A stretch of 64,000 nucleotides of DNA from Legionella rubrilucens (GTDB lineage Bacteria; Pseudomonadota; Gammaproteobacteria; Legionellales; Legionellaceae): assembly GCF_001468125.1 (NCBI RefSeq), contig NZ_LNYT01000020.1, positions 147,102 through 211,101 of the forward strand, read 5' to 3'. The position numbers and the translations under genes are program-made. Under the pieces are notes generated by a model. That model searched no databases. It was not told where the DNA came from and saw nothing but the letters and a program-made list of their open reading frames with translations. Below, piece by piece: positions 47,733 through 56,700 of the stretch (position 1 is its first letter; each line of letters begins with the position of its first letter).

Positions 47733-48608
47733 ATGAGCGTATTAGTTAATAAACACACAAAAGTCATTTGCCAGGGCTTTACGGGCAAACAAGGTACCTA
47801 TCACTCTGAACAGGCCATTGCCTATGGAACCCGCATGGTAGGCGGCGTTACTCCAGGCAAAGGCGGCCAGATGCATTTGAATCTGCCCGTTTTCAATACC
47901 GTGCGTGAAGCAGTTCAGGAAACAGGCGCGGATGCCAGTGTGATTTATGTACCTGCGGCATTTTGTAAGGATTCCATTCTGGAAGCGGCCGATGCCGGCA
48001 TTCAATTAATCGTTTGCATTACCGAAGGGGTTCCTGTTCTGGACATGCTGGAAGTCAAAGTGTATTTGGAAAACAATACCAATGCCCGCCTGATTGGTCC
48101 TAACTGCCCCGGTATTATTACTCCGGGTGAATGTAAAATCGGTATTATGCCGGGTTCCATTCACCTGCCCGGGAAAGTGGGTATCGTGTCCCGCTCCGGT
48201 ACGCTGACTTATGAAGCAGTAAAACAGACCACCGACAAAGGCTTTGGTCAAAGTACCTGTATCGGGATTGGCGGCGATCCTATCCCGGGTACCAATTTTA
48301 TTGATGCGCTGACCCTGTTTGAGCAGGATCCACAAACCGAAGCCATTATTATGGTCGGTGAAATCGGTGGTTCCGCAGAAGAAGAAGCGGCAGAGTTCAT
48401 CAAATCCAACGTTAAAAAGCCAGTGGTTTCCTATATCGCCGGGGTTACTGCTCCTCCGGGTAAACGAATGGGCCATGCGGGCGCCATCATTTCCGGTGGT
48501 AAAGGAACAGCAGCAGAAAAATTTGCAGCCCTTGAAGCAGCGGGCGTGCGTACGGTTCATTCTCCTGCGGATCTCGGTGATGCCATTGCTGAAGTCACCG
48601 GCTGGTAA
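47733..48608 (+). CDS. sucD: Succinyl-CoA ligase alpha subunit
   Basis: CoA-binding subunit with the phosphohistidine, 291 residues from ATG 47733 (GAGG 6 bases upstream). N-terminal [20 protein letters not shown], CoA region [17 protein letters not shown], and the active-site His in [15 protein letters not shown]. Last gene of the sdh-suc supercluster, with a strong terminator directly after it. Confidence 0.97.
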   Translation: MSVLVNKHTKVICQGFTGKQGTYHSEQAIAYGTRMVGGVTPGKGGQMHLNLPVFNTVREAVQETGADASVIYVPAAFCKDSILEAADAGIQLIVCITEGVPVLDMLEVKVYLENNTNARLIGPNCPGIITPGECKIGIMPGSIHLPGKVGIVSRSGTLTYEAVKQTTDKGFGQSTCIGIGGDPIPGTNFIDALTLFEQDPQTEAIIMVGEIGGSAEEEAAEFIKSNVKKPVVSYIAGVTAPPGKRMGHAGAIISGGKGTAAEKFAALEAAGVRTVHSPADLGDAIAEVTGW

Positions 48609-48615
48609 TTCACGT

Positions 48616-48654
48616 TAACCTTGATAGGCTAAGGCCTATCAAGGTTATTTTTTT
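48616..48654 (+). terminator. Strong terminator after sucD
   Basis: 14-bp perfect stem TAACCTTGATAGGC / GCCTATCAAGGTTA with loop TAAG and eight Ts after it. It ends the sdh-suc transcript. Its right arm overlaps the stop codon of the convergent deformylase gene. Confidence 0.92.
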
Positions 48655-49298
48655 GCTTTTTTATTCATTAATTCATCAAACAGTTGGCGTTTGGCTTCGG
48701 GCAATTCCGCACGACGCAAAGCCCGCATGTCGTCCGGGCTCCCCTGGACACAATCAGGCGTCAGTCGATCGATGATTAAGATGCCATTGAGATGATCAAT
48801 TTCATGTTGTAAGACACGGGCGTAAAAACCGCTCTCCTGCTGACGGTGAAACACACCCTCTTCGTCATAATATTCCACTGTGATTTGCTGAAAACGCGGC
48901 ACTTTACCGGCTTTATCCGCAACGGAGTAACAGGCCTCGAAATCGGTCTGCGGCGGTAAACCCGCGACTCCCTCATAGCTGGGATTAATCATAATATGCA
49001 TAGGGTAAGGTGTAACCTCCTCGCGTAACAAGGCAGCGCTCTCTGGAATATAGATGGCAATTATCCGCCTGGATTGGTTGACCTGCGGGGCGGCAAGGCC
49101 GACACCCTCCAGGGCATGGAGCTTTTCCTTCATTGCTGCGATGAATTGTTTGTCCTCGGCACTTAACGGGAATTGCACCGGTTTGGCCGGTGTTTTGAGA
49201 ACCTGCCGGTGTTCCTGCTGTTCAATGTGGATAAGATGAAGCGAGTAAGCGGAGTTGCTCATAAGGAATCCTGCTGCAAGCCAAGTGATAAATTTCAT
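48645..49298 (-). CDS. Peptide deformylase with possible signal peptide
   Basis: Removes formyl groups from nascent N-termini. 217 residues if started at 49298. Motif 1 EGVGLAAPQVNQ and motif 3 QHEIDHLNGIL (zinc ligands) are intact; motif 2 reads EACYS rather than EGCLS, keeping the Cys. The first 19 residues (MKFITWLAAGFLMSNSAYS) look like a signal peptide, but the best ribosome site (AGGA, 6 bases upstream) belongs to ATG 49262, which would make an ordinary cytoplasmic enzyme beginning MSNSAYSLHLIHIEQ. It is likely one of several def genes. A palindrome lies just upstream. Confidence 0.88.
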   Translation of the reverse strand: MKFITWLAAGFLMSNSAYSLHLIHIEQQEHRQVLKTPAKPVQFPLSAEDKQFIAAMKEKLHALEGVGLAAPQVNQSRRIIAIYIPESAALLREEVTPYPMHIMINPSYEGVAGLPPQTDFEACYSVADKAGKVPRFQQITVEYYDEEGVFHRQQESGFYARVLQHEIDHLNGILIIDRLTPDCVQGSPDDMRALRRAELPEAKRQLFDELMNKKAKK

Positions 49299-49305
49299 TG
49301 AATTA

Positions 49306-49321
49306 AATCAACACGTTGATT
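49306..49321. promoter_or_regulatory. Palindrome AATCAAC-2-GTTGATT, IHF-like
   Basis: Perfect 7-bp arms around AC between the deformylase and the small secreted-protein gene. The sequence AATCAACACGTTG matches the IHF consensus WATCAANNNNTTR on both strands. It could equally be an operator of another regulator. Confidence 0.4.
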
Positions 49322-49429
49322 AAATAACCAATTTTTGCGGAAAAGCTAAACAATATGATTGTTCACTATCTAGCATTTCCATATAATGCCTATTCCCCAT
49401 TTTAACAATAACAATAGAAAGGTAAAACA

Positions 49430-49816
49430 ATGAAAAAATGGATGTTAATGGCGGCAGGCAGTGTATTCATGGTCAATGCTCAGGCAAATGAAGGGCTTTG
49501 TGGTTACAAGGATTATTTCCATTTGAGCAATAAGGCACACCCGGCCATTTATATTGTTAGCGGTTACAGTGATCAGGATCTTCATTTACAACTGGTCGGT
49601 CCACGCAGCTTTGTTATTCGTGATACCCCCCAATGCCGTTCTGGCTATGCGCATGTCACGGTGGCGTATGATCTAGCCAATTGGTGTGTCCTTGACATTA
49701 AGGACGGTCCTTACATGCAGCACCCTTCCATTAGCGCCTCCTGCCATGGCATACACTACCTTGGTTTGGATTATGACGGTTTTGGCAGTTATTCCTACAC
49801 CATTAAACTGGATTAA
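49430..49816 (+). CDS. Small secreted protein of unknown function
   Basis: 128 residues with a signal peptide (MKKWMLMAAGSVFMVNAQAN). The mature part (about 108 residues) has four Cys (in GLCGYKD, PQCRSG, NWCVLDI and ASCHGIH) that probably form two disulfides, and alternating beta-like stretches (AIYIVSGYSDQDLHLQLVG). No family was recognised. A ribosome site AGAAAGGTAAAACA precedes the ATG. A GC hairpin (49824-49846) follows. Confidence 0.75.
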   Translation: MKKWMLMAAGSVFMVNAQANEGLCGYKDYFHLSNKAHPAIYIVSGYSDQDLHLQLVGPRSFVIRDTPQCRSGYAHVTVAYDLANWCVLDIKDGPYMQHPSISASCHGIHYLGLDYDGFGSYSYTIKLD

Positions 49817-49823
49817 CCGGAAT

Positions 49824-49846
49824 GGGCGCGAGAACCTTTCGCGCCC
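49824..49846. terminator. Hairpin between convergent genes
   Basis: Perfect 8-bp stem GGGCGCGA / TCGCGCCC with a 7-base loop, between the small secreted-protein gene and an MFS gene. No T run, so it is a moderate candidate for either strand. Confidence 0.5.
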
Positions 49847-49853
49847 GAGGCTG

Positions 49854-51116
49854 TCAGGCAGGTGCCAGAGAGCCGGTCATTTGTTTACGAAAACGCCATT
49901 GCAGCATGCCTGTCAGCAAAGCCCCCACGAAAGCACCGCAGGGAATGACTTTCAAAGCCAGAAGGTAACTCGTCAGGGAATAGACATGCACGCCATCGGC
50001 TGTGAGGTCACCCGTCCAATATGTTTCCATGACATGCCCAATCAAAGTATGAAAGAATGAGCCGCCCAGCATGTTAACGCAATTAAGGAAGGCCACTGTC
50101 ATGCTTAAAAGTTCCGTATGAACGAGCCTGGCGCCGGCAGCAAACACGAGAACCTGATAGCAGCAGAGAAGGCCGATGATAAAAAACAACAGAGCAAACG
50201 CGGCTTTGTGGTAGGAAGGGTGTGAAAGCAGCATGAAGAAAACAGCCGCCATGCCAAGCCCGCAAAGACTTATTACGGGGTAATGGCCCATTTTTTTGCT
50301 CGCGAAAGACAACAGCGGCCCCCCAAATAACATGCCGGCAAACAGAAACGAAATGACCAGGGCCGCCTCGCTTTTGGGGATACTATAGGCTGTCATCAGA
50401 TAAGGGACGCCCCACACATCGGCAAATCCTTCCAGCGAACCGACCATTAATGCATTGGCAATGGCCAATACCCAAATGGAGGGTGCGGAAAGCAGGGCTT
50501 TGAATTTCCTGAGGCTGAAGCCAGTTGTCCCCATGGCCATCGGTTGTGGCGGCGTACGAAGAAACACAGTGACGGCAAGGCCTAAAACCACAGCCAGCAA
50601 TGCGAGAACAAGGGCCAGCGCATGCCAGTCGTAATAAAGCGCAAGCAGGCTTATCGGCTTACCGCCATAAATGGCGCCTAATAAGCCCAGGCTGAAAGAA
50701 AAACCCACCATGCGCGCGTAGTGTGCTTCAGGAAACCAGTCGGAGATCACCTTCGAAACACCAAGGAAACCCACGGCCGATCCCGCACCGATTAAAAAAC
50801 GGCTGAGACAGGCAATCAGCCAGTGGTGGGTGAGGGTAAACATCAGCGTGCCGGCACCGCAGAGTAAAGCAAAAAACAAAATCACGCGTCGTGCGCCATA
50901 GCGATCAAGCAAAACAGCCACAGGAATCTGCATGCCCGCGTAACCGTAGTAATAAAAAGCAGCCAGTAGCCCGAACTGGCTGGCATCGATGGCTAGCTGC
51001 TCCATAATGCCCTGCATCATTAATCCTGGCCAGAGGCGGAGAATGAATTGATAGGCAAAAAAGGCCACGGGGAAAAACCACATGACAAAGGGTAAATGGC
51101 GTTGTAAACGAAACAT
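49854..51116 (-). CDS. MFS transporter
   Basis: 420 residues, 12 membrane helices. AVLLDRYGARRVILFF between helices 2 and 3 is the MFS loop signature (G/A-x-L-x-D-R-x-G-x-R-R), and LSRFLIGAGSAVGFLGVSKV is a family-typical helix 4 segment. It belongs to the same broad group as the MFS at 60385. GAGGATACC precedes the ATG. A Fur-like palindrome lies between it and the divergent protease gene, raising a link to iron or siderophore transport, but no substrate can be assigned. Confidence 0.9.
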   Translation of the reverse strand: MFRLQRHLPFVMWFFPVAFFAYQFILRLWPGLMMQGIMEQLAIDASQFGLLAAFYYYGYAGMQIPVAVLLDRYGARRVILFFALLCGAGTLMFTLTHHWLIACLSRFLIGAGSAVGFLGVSKVISDWFPEAHYARMVGFSFSLGLLGAIYGGKPISLLALYYDWHALALVLALLAVVLGLAVTVFLRTPPQPMAMGTTGFSLRKFKALLSAPSIWVLAIANALMVGSLEGFADVWGVPYLMTAYSIPKSEAALVISFLFAGMLFGGPLLSFASKKMGHYPVISLCGLGMAAVFFMLLSHPSYHKAAFALLFFIIGLLCCYQVLVFAAGARLVHTELLSMTVAFLNCVNMLGGSFFHTLIGHVMETYWTGDLTADGVHVYSLTSYLLALKVIPCGAFVGALLTGMLQWRFRKQMTGSLAPA

Positions 51117-51414
51117 GGTATCCTCACTGGGAAGCGGTTAAAACAAGGGGCAGAAAAAAAGTGTGAGGAATAGGATCGGCTTTTCAGCCGATAATAATTG
51201 AACGGGTCATGAGGATGGCGCGAGGGAACAAATTCATTGATTAAAATCGAATTAAACCGTGTATTCACGTTACATTATTTTTTCATCAATGACAATCATT
51301 GAGCAGAAAGTATTTTTATTTTCATTGGCTCCAATCAATTTCAGATGGTCTATTGTTAATAGGTGACTTCTGTCGCTATAGTTGCAATCCAAAGGACAAG
51401 CATGAGGACAAGCG
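51117..51414. other. Intergenic region with Fur-like palindrome
   Basis: 298 bases between two divergent genes. It holds the 51286-51302 palindrome; the rest is AT-rich and shows no gene. Promoters for both neighbours must lie here, but no clear pair was picked. Confidence 0.55.
51286..51302. promoter_or_regulatory. Fur-like palindrome TCAATGA-3-TCATTGA
   Basis: Perfect 7-bp arms around CAA. Aligned to the 19-base Fur consensus it matches at 12 positions. It lies between a divergent MFS gene and a secreted protease gene, so it could control one or both in response to iron. Confidence 0.45.
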
Positions 51415-52470
51415 ATGAAAAAGGGAATGTTATGGATTATCAGTTTATTCTTATCGGCCTCGGTTGGGGCAAAGCCGTTTGAAATTGTAGGCCAGATTCC
51501 CATTCTTATCGGTGATGAAACGGAAGCCGGTCTGCAGCAATCCCGCGTTGTGCTTGTACAGAATGTGCAGTTATCCAACGAGGCTCAGGCGGTGCTCGGC
51601 GAGCGGGTGCAGGAAATCATCAATACGGTCAGTGATGAGGAGTCTCTGCTGCCAACTGGACTGCCGGCAAAACTGGATTTAGGAATGAATAAAACGCCGG
51701 TACTGAACCAGGGCGTGCATGGTACCTGCGTAACGTTTGCCGTAACGGCCGCACTGGATGCCTTGTTGGCTAAAGGGGATTATATCAGCCAATTATGCAG
51801 CCTGGAGTTAGGCACTTACCTGCAGAATAAAAAACAGATCCCCTACAGCGGTTGGGACGGCTCTTTTGGCAAAATCGTCTTAAACCAGCTTGAACAATAC
51901 GGCATCATTACCACCAGCCATCAACGCAGTAAAGGCTGTGCCGGGGTGAAGCTTTACCCGGCGGATAATGAAAAAAACCAGGGTAAAGCCATGTCAGTGA
52001 GTGAGTACACCGCCAATGCCCTGACCATTAATGACCAAATGGTCTGGGAGAGTCTGGTGGACATTGATGACGTCTTTACAGTCAATCATAATCCGGCCCA
52101 GGTTTTATTGGCGGTTAAAAAAAGTTTGAGCGAGGGGCATCGGCTGACCTTTGGCGTGCTGCTGGATGTGGAATTAAATCATGCCGGGGCCATGGGCAAA
52201 TACGCAAAACCGTTTGATTCCTGGATGCTCACGCCTGAAATCATCCGTCATGCCAAACAGGGACGCGTGAATGGCGGCCATGAAATGATTATCATTGGTT
52301 ATGATGACACGGCGCTGATTAGGGATAACGTTGGTCACATCAGCAAAGGCATGTTAATCTTGCGTAATTCCTGGGGCAGCAACAGCGGCAACCGCGGCAA
52401 TTATTACATGTCTTACGACTACTTCAAGGCATTAAGCGATGAAGTGCAAATCATCAAACCCAGGGTTTAA
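51415..52470 (+). CDS. Secreted papain-like cysteine protease (C1 family)
   Basis: 351 residues with a signal peptide (MLWIISLFLSASVGA). An N-terminal propeptide-like part precedes NQGVHGTCVTFAV at about 98-110, with the oxyanion Gln and the catalytic Cys105. The catalytic His is in VNGGHEMIIIGYDD (near 288) and the Asn in LRNSWGSNSGNRGNYYMSYD (near 318). All active-site residues are present, so the enzyme should be active, exported to the periplasm or beyond, possibly by the type II system used by Legionella for its secreted enzymes. The ATG is preceded by GAGGACAAGCG. Confidence 0.88.
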   Translation: MKKGMLWIISLFLSASVGAKPFEIVGQIPILIGDETEAGLQQSRVVLVQNVQLSNEAQAVLGERVQEIINTVSDEESLLPTGLPAKLDLGMNKTPVLNQGVHGTCVTFAVTAALDALLAKGDYISQLCSLELGTYLQNKKQIPYSGWDGSFGKIVLNQLEQYGIITTSHQRSKGCAGVKLYPADNEKNQGKAMSVSEYTANALTINDQMVWESLVDIDDVFTVNHNPAQVLLAVKKSLSEGHRLTFGVLLDVELNHAGAMGKYAKPFDSWMLTPEIIRHAKQGRVNGGHEMIIIGYDDTALIRDNVGHISKGMLILRNSWGSNSGNRGNYYMSYDYFKALSDEVQIIKPRV

Positions 52471-52496
52471 CGTTAAGACGATGAGAAAAAAAACGC

Positions 52497-53426
52497 ATGG
52501 ACTATAAAGATTATTATCAAATTATGGGATTGGAGCGCAGTGCGTCGCCTGAAGAAATTAAACGGGCCTACAGAAAACTGGCCCGCAAGTACCATCCTGA
52601 TGTCAGTAAAGAACCCGGTGCTGAGGAAAAATTTAAAGAACTGGGCGAAGCCTACGAGGTCTTGAAGGATCCTGAAAAAAGGGCCAAATATGATCAATAC
52701 GGTCAATACTGGAAACAACAGGGCCAATCCGGTTTCAGACCCGGTGAAACTCAGTACCGTCATGACCAATTCAATGAAGGGGACGCCGCTGATTTTGAGG
52801 ATTTTATCAACAGCATTTTCCGCCAGCGTCAGCAGCAGGCTAATTTTTATGATTTTGGCCAACAGGATATTCATGCCAGATTACCCATCAGTCTGGAAGA
52901 CAGTTACCGAGGCGCAGAAAAAACCCTGCAACTTAAAGTGCCGGTCTATGACCGTCATGGGCACGGCGAGTATCAGACGCGCGCGGTCAAGGTAAAAATT
53001 CCTGCGGGTATCGGCGATAACCAGCAAATTCGTCTCAAAGGCCAGGGGGGTAGGGTAGACGGCCAGCCGCCAGGTGATCTCTACATCGAAATCAGTCTGT
53101 TGCCGCATCCCTGGTTCCGTGTGGATAAAAAAGACATTTATCTGCAACTGCCTGTGGCGCCCTGGGAAGCGGCATTGGGGGCGACTGTCCAGGTTCCAAC
53201 TCTGGGGGGCGTGGTCAATCTTAAAATCCCGGCGCAGTCCCAATCCGGCAAACAAATGCGGCTTAAAGGCAGGGGGCTGCCCGGTAATCCGGCCGGTGAT
53301 CAGTACGTGAGTCTCGACATCGTTATCCCTCCCGGGGACAATGAGACACTGCGCCATTTGTATGAAGAAATGGCAAAAACAGCATCGTTTAACCCCCGAG
53401 AAAAATTAGGAGTCAAACATGGCTAA
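52497..53426 (+). CDS. cbpA: Curved DNA-binding protein CbpA / DnaJ-like co-chaperone
   Basis: Type II (class B) J protein, 309 residues. J domain at 1-70 with [20 protein letters not shown] and the HPD motif ([10 protein letters not shown]). A G/F-poor middle part without zinc finger, then two C-terminal beta domains ([31 protein letters not shown]), as in E. coli CbpA (306 residues). It stimulates DnaK. It overlaps the cbpM start by 8 bases; the pair encodes a co-chaperone and its inhibitor. Confidence 0.94.
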   Translation: MDYKDYYQIMGLERSASPEEIKRAYRKLARKYHPDVSKEPGAEEKFKELGEAYEVLKDPEKRAKYDQYGQYWKQQGQSGFRPGETQYRHDQFNEGDAADFEDFINSIFRQRQQQANFYDFGQQDIHARLPISLEDSYRGAEKTLQLKVPVYDRHGHGEYQTRAVKVKIPAGIGDNQQIRLKGQGGRVDGQPPGDLYIEISLLPHPWFRVDKKDIYLQLPVAPWEAALGATVQVPTLGGVVNLKIPAQSQSGKQMRLKGRGLPGNPAGDQYVSLDIVIPPGDNETLRHLYEEMAKTASFNPREKLGVKHG

Positions 53427-53724
53427 GGACAATGAAACCACGACAGTGTGCGAAGAATGGTATACCTTGTCCCTGCATGAGGTGACAGGTTCTTTTGGCG
53501 TGAGCGCCGAAGTCATTTTTGAAATCATGGATGAAGGGATTATTTCATCGCAAAAGAACGAGCAGGATGAATTTTATTTTGGCAATGAAGACCTGCGACG
53601 CATTCGCACCGTTTTGCAATTGCACCGCGATCTTGGTGTCAACGTTGCCGGTGCAGCCTTGGCCTTGGAGTTGATGAACGAAATAGAGCAGTTGAAGCGG
53701 TTATTGCAGGGTGGCCATCACTAA
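53419..53724 (+). CDS. cbpM: Chaperone modulator CbpM
   Basis: 101 residues, MerR-like winged helix plus a coiled coil, the anti-CbpA factor. Typical [40 protein letters not shown] and [17 protein letters not shown]. It overlaps cbpA. Its stop codon directly abuts the stop of the convergent 1542-residue gene, with no terminator between. Confidence 0.9.
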   Translation: MAKDNETTTVCEEWYTLSLHEVTGSFGVSAEVIFEIMDEGIISSQKNEQDEFYFGNEDLRRIRTVLQLHRDLGVNVAGAALALELMNEIEQLKRLLQGGHH

Positions 53725-56700
53725 TCAAGCGACAGGGGCCACTGTCGGCGGCATGGCTTCGGGTTCCTCACCGGTTGGTTGCAATCCAGGGTCATAGTAG
53801 GCGCGCTCGTTCTTGGTAAACAGACCGAACTGATTGGCAAAGGAGGGCATTGGCGGTTTATTTTTTTCTGCGGCAATATCACGCAGGGCATTAAAACGCT
53901 TCAGTGGCGTGGGCGTATAAAGATGCAGAAGCGACAGCAGATAAATGAGGCAACTCTTAAACCACAACCAGTCAGACTCTGTGAATGAGCGCTGTTTGGT
54001 TAAGGGAATTGAGAACTCAACCTTTTTACAGGCGGTTTGTAATTGAAAAAGCCGCTCACTCGGCGAGTTTTTATCATTGAGGGCAATGTCTTTTAATAGA
54101 GTGAGCAGTCTGCTTTTCTCATGAATGAGCTCCTGTATCTCATAGACGGAAGTGTCATCCACCCCGTTGCCTTTTGCTGTGTCCAGGTACAGATAAAAGG
54201 CCTGAATGGCTGACAGGACTTTATCCAGATGCACATAATGACGCAATTCGTCATTCTGAAACGCTCGGGTTTTTTTAATTAATAAACGAATCATGCTCTG
54301 GCGGATATGGTTAGACGATTTCGTCTGCTCAATAATTTCCTGATTAAACGACATCAGGTGGGCATGCAGTTTTTTCTCATATTCACTGTGAATGTGCAGT
54401 AAACCAAGGCGGCGTCCTGCCATCTTTGTCACGAGTTCCTCAAAGGTGGATTGCAGGTAATTGGCTTTGTACTGTTGGTTCAGTTCAGCGTCTTTTATCT
54501 GAATGGCCTGCAAATAGAGGCTCTGTTCTTCGGCTGTTTCCTTTTCGAATTGGTAACTGGCCTGTAAACCCGTGTAATGAGCATTTAAATTGGCGACCCA
54601 GTCAGCGACACCGGAAGGTATGGCCATGCACACAGGCAGTTGCGCGCCATTGAGCAAGGTATCCACGTGAGGATAGCGGCCTGATGCGCTTTGTCCTGCC
54701 TGGTAGTGGTCCTGATGTTCATACAGGTCCGGTAAAAGACTGGTGTATTGAGCGAGCAATTGGTTCTCGATGGCCTTAAGAATTTCAGGCGTTGAGGGAA
54801 GGTACCCTGACGTAAATTGCAGGTAGTCGTTTAATTGGTCATTGAACTGGCTGTAAATACGGATTTTTTTATCGCGGTCGGGCGAGGCGGATTGTTTCTT
54901 CCAATAAATGAGTGCACCGGTTGTCAGGCCGGCAATGTTGTCAATCACAGGTATGATTGTGAGGTCGCTTTTGAGAAATAACCCATCGATTACAGGGGTG
55001 TTTGTCATTCCCTGTGGGAGTAAATGAGGTAATTCCTTTGCTGCCTGTTTAAGAAAAGGCAATGCCTCGCGGTAATGCTTGACTGCGCGCTGTCTAGCGA
55101 ATTCCAGCACATCCGGCCGCGGCGGCGGGCCTGGTATATAGGATAAGGGTTGTTTAAGACGAATGTAAGATTGCAGGGATTGATGCAATTCCTTAAAAGC
55201 ACGCTGCTCACGACTGATTTGTTTAAGCTTCAATTCAGCCAGGGTTGCTCGTTGTTTCGCCGCCGCTTGCCGTTTCTGGATGGGCGTCATGGAGAAAACC
55301 AGTTCAAGATGCTGAACCGAAACCAGACCTGCCGGTTCAACCAAACCCTGGTAAAATTGATCCAGAATGGCTTTCATGGAGGTCGCCAATACACCAGGCT
55401 TTAAGGCCAGTTTGGCCTCAAAATGATCCGTTTCCATTAATAGACGAGTGAATAACACCGAATTGATTTCGTCCAGATGATCCATGACTGCGTCATGAGA
55501 AGTTTGAGAAAACTGGATCAATTTGGCTTTTAACTCCATGAACAGACCATACATGACAGGCGTGTCCAGCAGTAATCTGAAATACGAGGGCGAATCGTGG
55601 ATAATCTTCTCAATGTTCGTCGCGATGCGTTTGGTATTGAGACGGATTTTTTCAAGCCTGTCCGCCGGTATCGGTGTTTGATAATTCAAGGCGGCAACGT
55701 GTTCGGGAACCACCATAAAGGCCTGGATTGTATACCATAATCCATTGTAATGAAGGGGTTCTTCCTTCGGCTCTACCTCCTCGGGGTGGACCAGGTAGGG
55801 TTGGGTCTGATCGCGTGTGAATTGATACAGTTGCTGGGCTTTCATCATCAGATCACGGCAAACCAGGCGTGAGTGAGGATCATGATAAAAGGAAAGCGAC
55901 AACTGATAGATGGTGTTGATGGCATGATAAACCTGCAGCAGATGATACACATAGGTTGATTCATTGCTTTTGTCATTGAGTTTCTCAAGTTCAATGACCA
56001 TTTGTTCAAGGTAATACAGAGCATTAAAAAGACGTTTAATGTTAAGCAACTGCTGAGGCTCTGCCAGCAGGGATTGCCTGTTTTCCAATTGGGGAAAAGG
56101 AATACCCTTTTCCTGTGGTTTAAGGTACTGTCTGGCGGGAAGATTCAAGGCCGCCGTGAATTGAAAAAGCGATTTGCGGTAATCCGCGATGTGTCTCGAG
56201 CAGGTGTCTTTTTTAAGCAGGTAATGCGCTCGATTGGCATGCTGAGTATTCACCGCCAGCGGTGCGGACTCCACGTCGTTTTCATAGAGCTTTTTACCCT
56301 CATCAAGGTAACTGTTCCGATAGTCTTTCCAACGCGTCTTTGTGGCAGTGAAGCCTGTGTTAATATCCAGTTCCATTGAGATTAATTCATCGAGCGTCAC
56401 CGGCAATGCAGGCGCTTTGCCGGTCAGAGACGCGATGATATTCTTATCCAGGGCGCCAATTCCTGCGTCAGAAGCCTTGATCGTCCTAAAATAAGGCTGA
56501 AAACAGGCATAGAGAGGCCGTAATTTTTTCTTCTCCCCCTCCGGGACTTCAGCGAGGGTCGTCACGTCCTGCTGATCAAGAATAGCCATGAATTGCCGAT
56601 ACGCTTTTTGGGCCTGAGTTAAGGCAATTAACCGCTGATCGTAATGTTGAGCAAGAAGGAATGCCTGATCGGTGGTTAAGGGCGCAGGCTGTTTTAAAAG

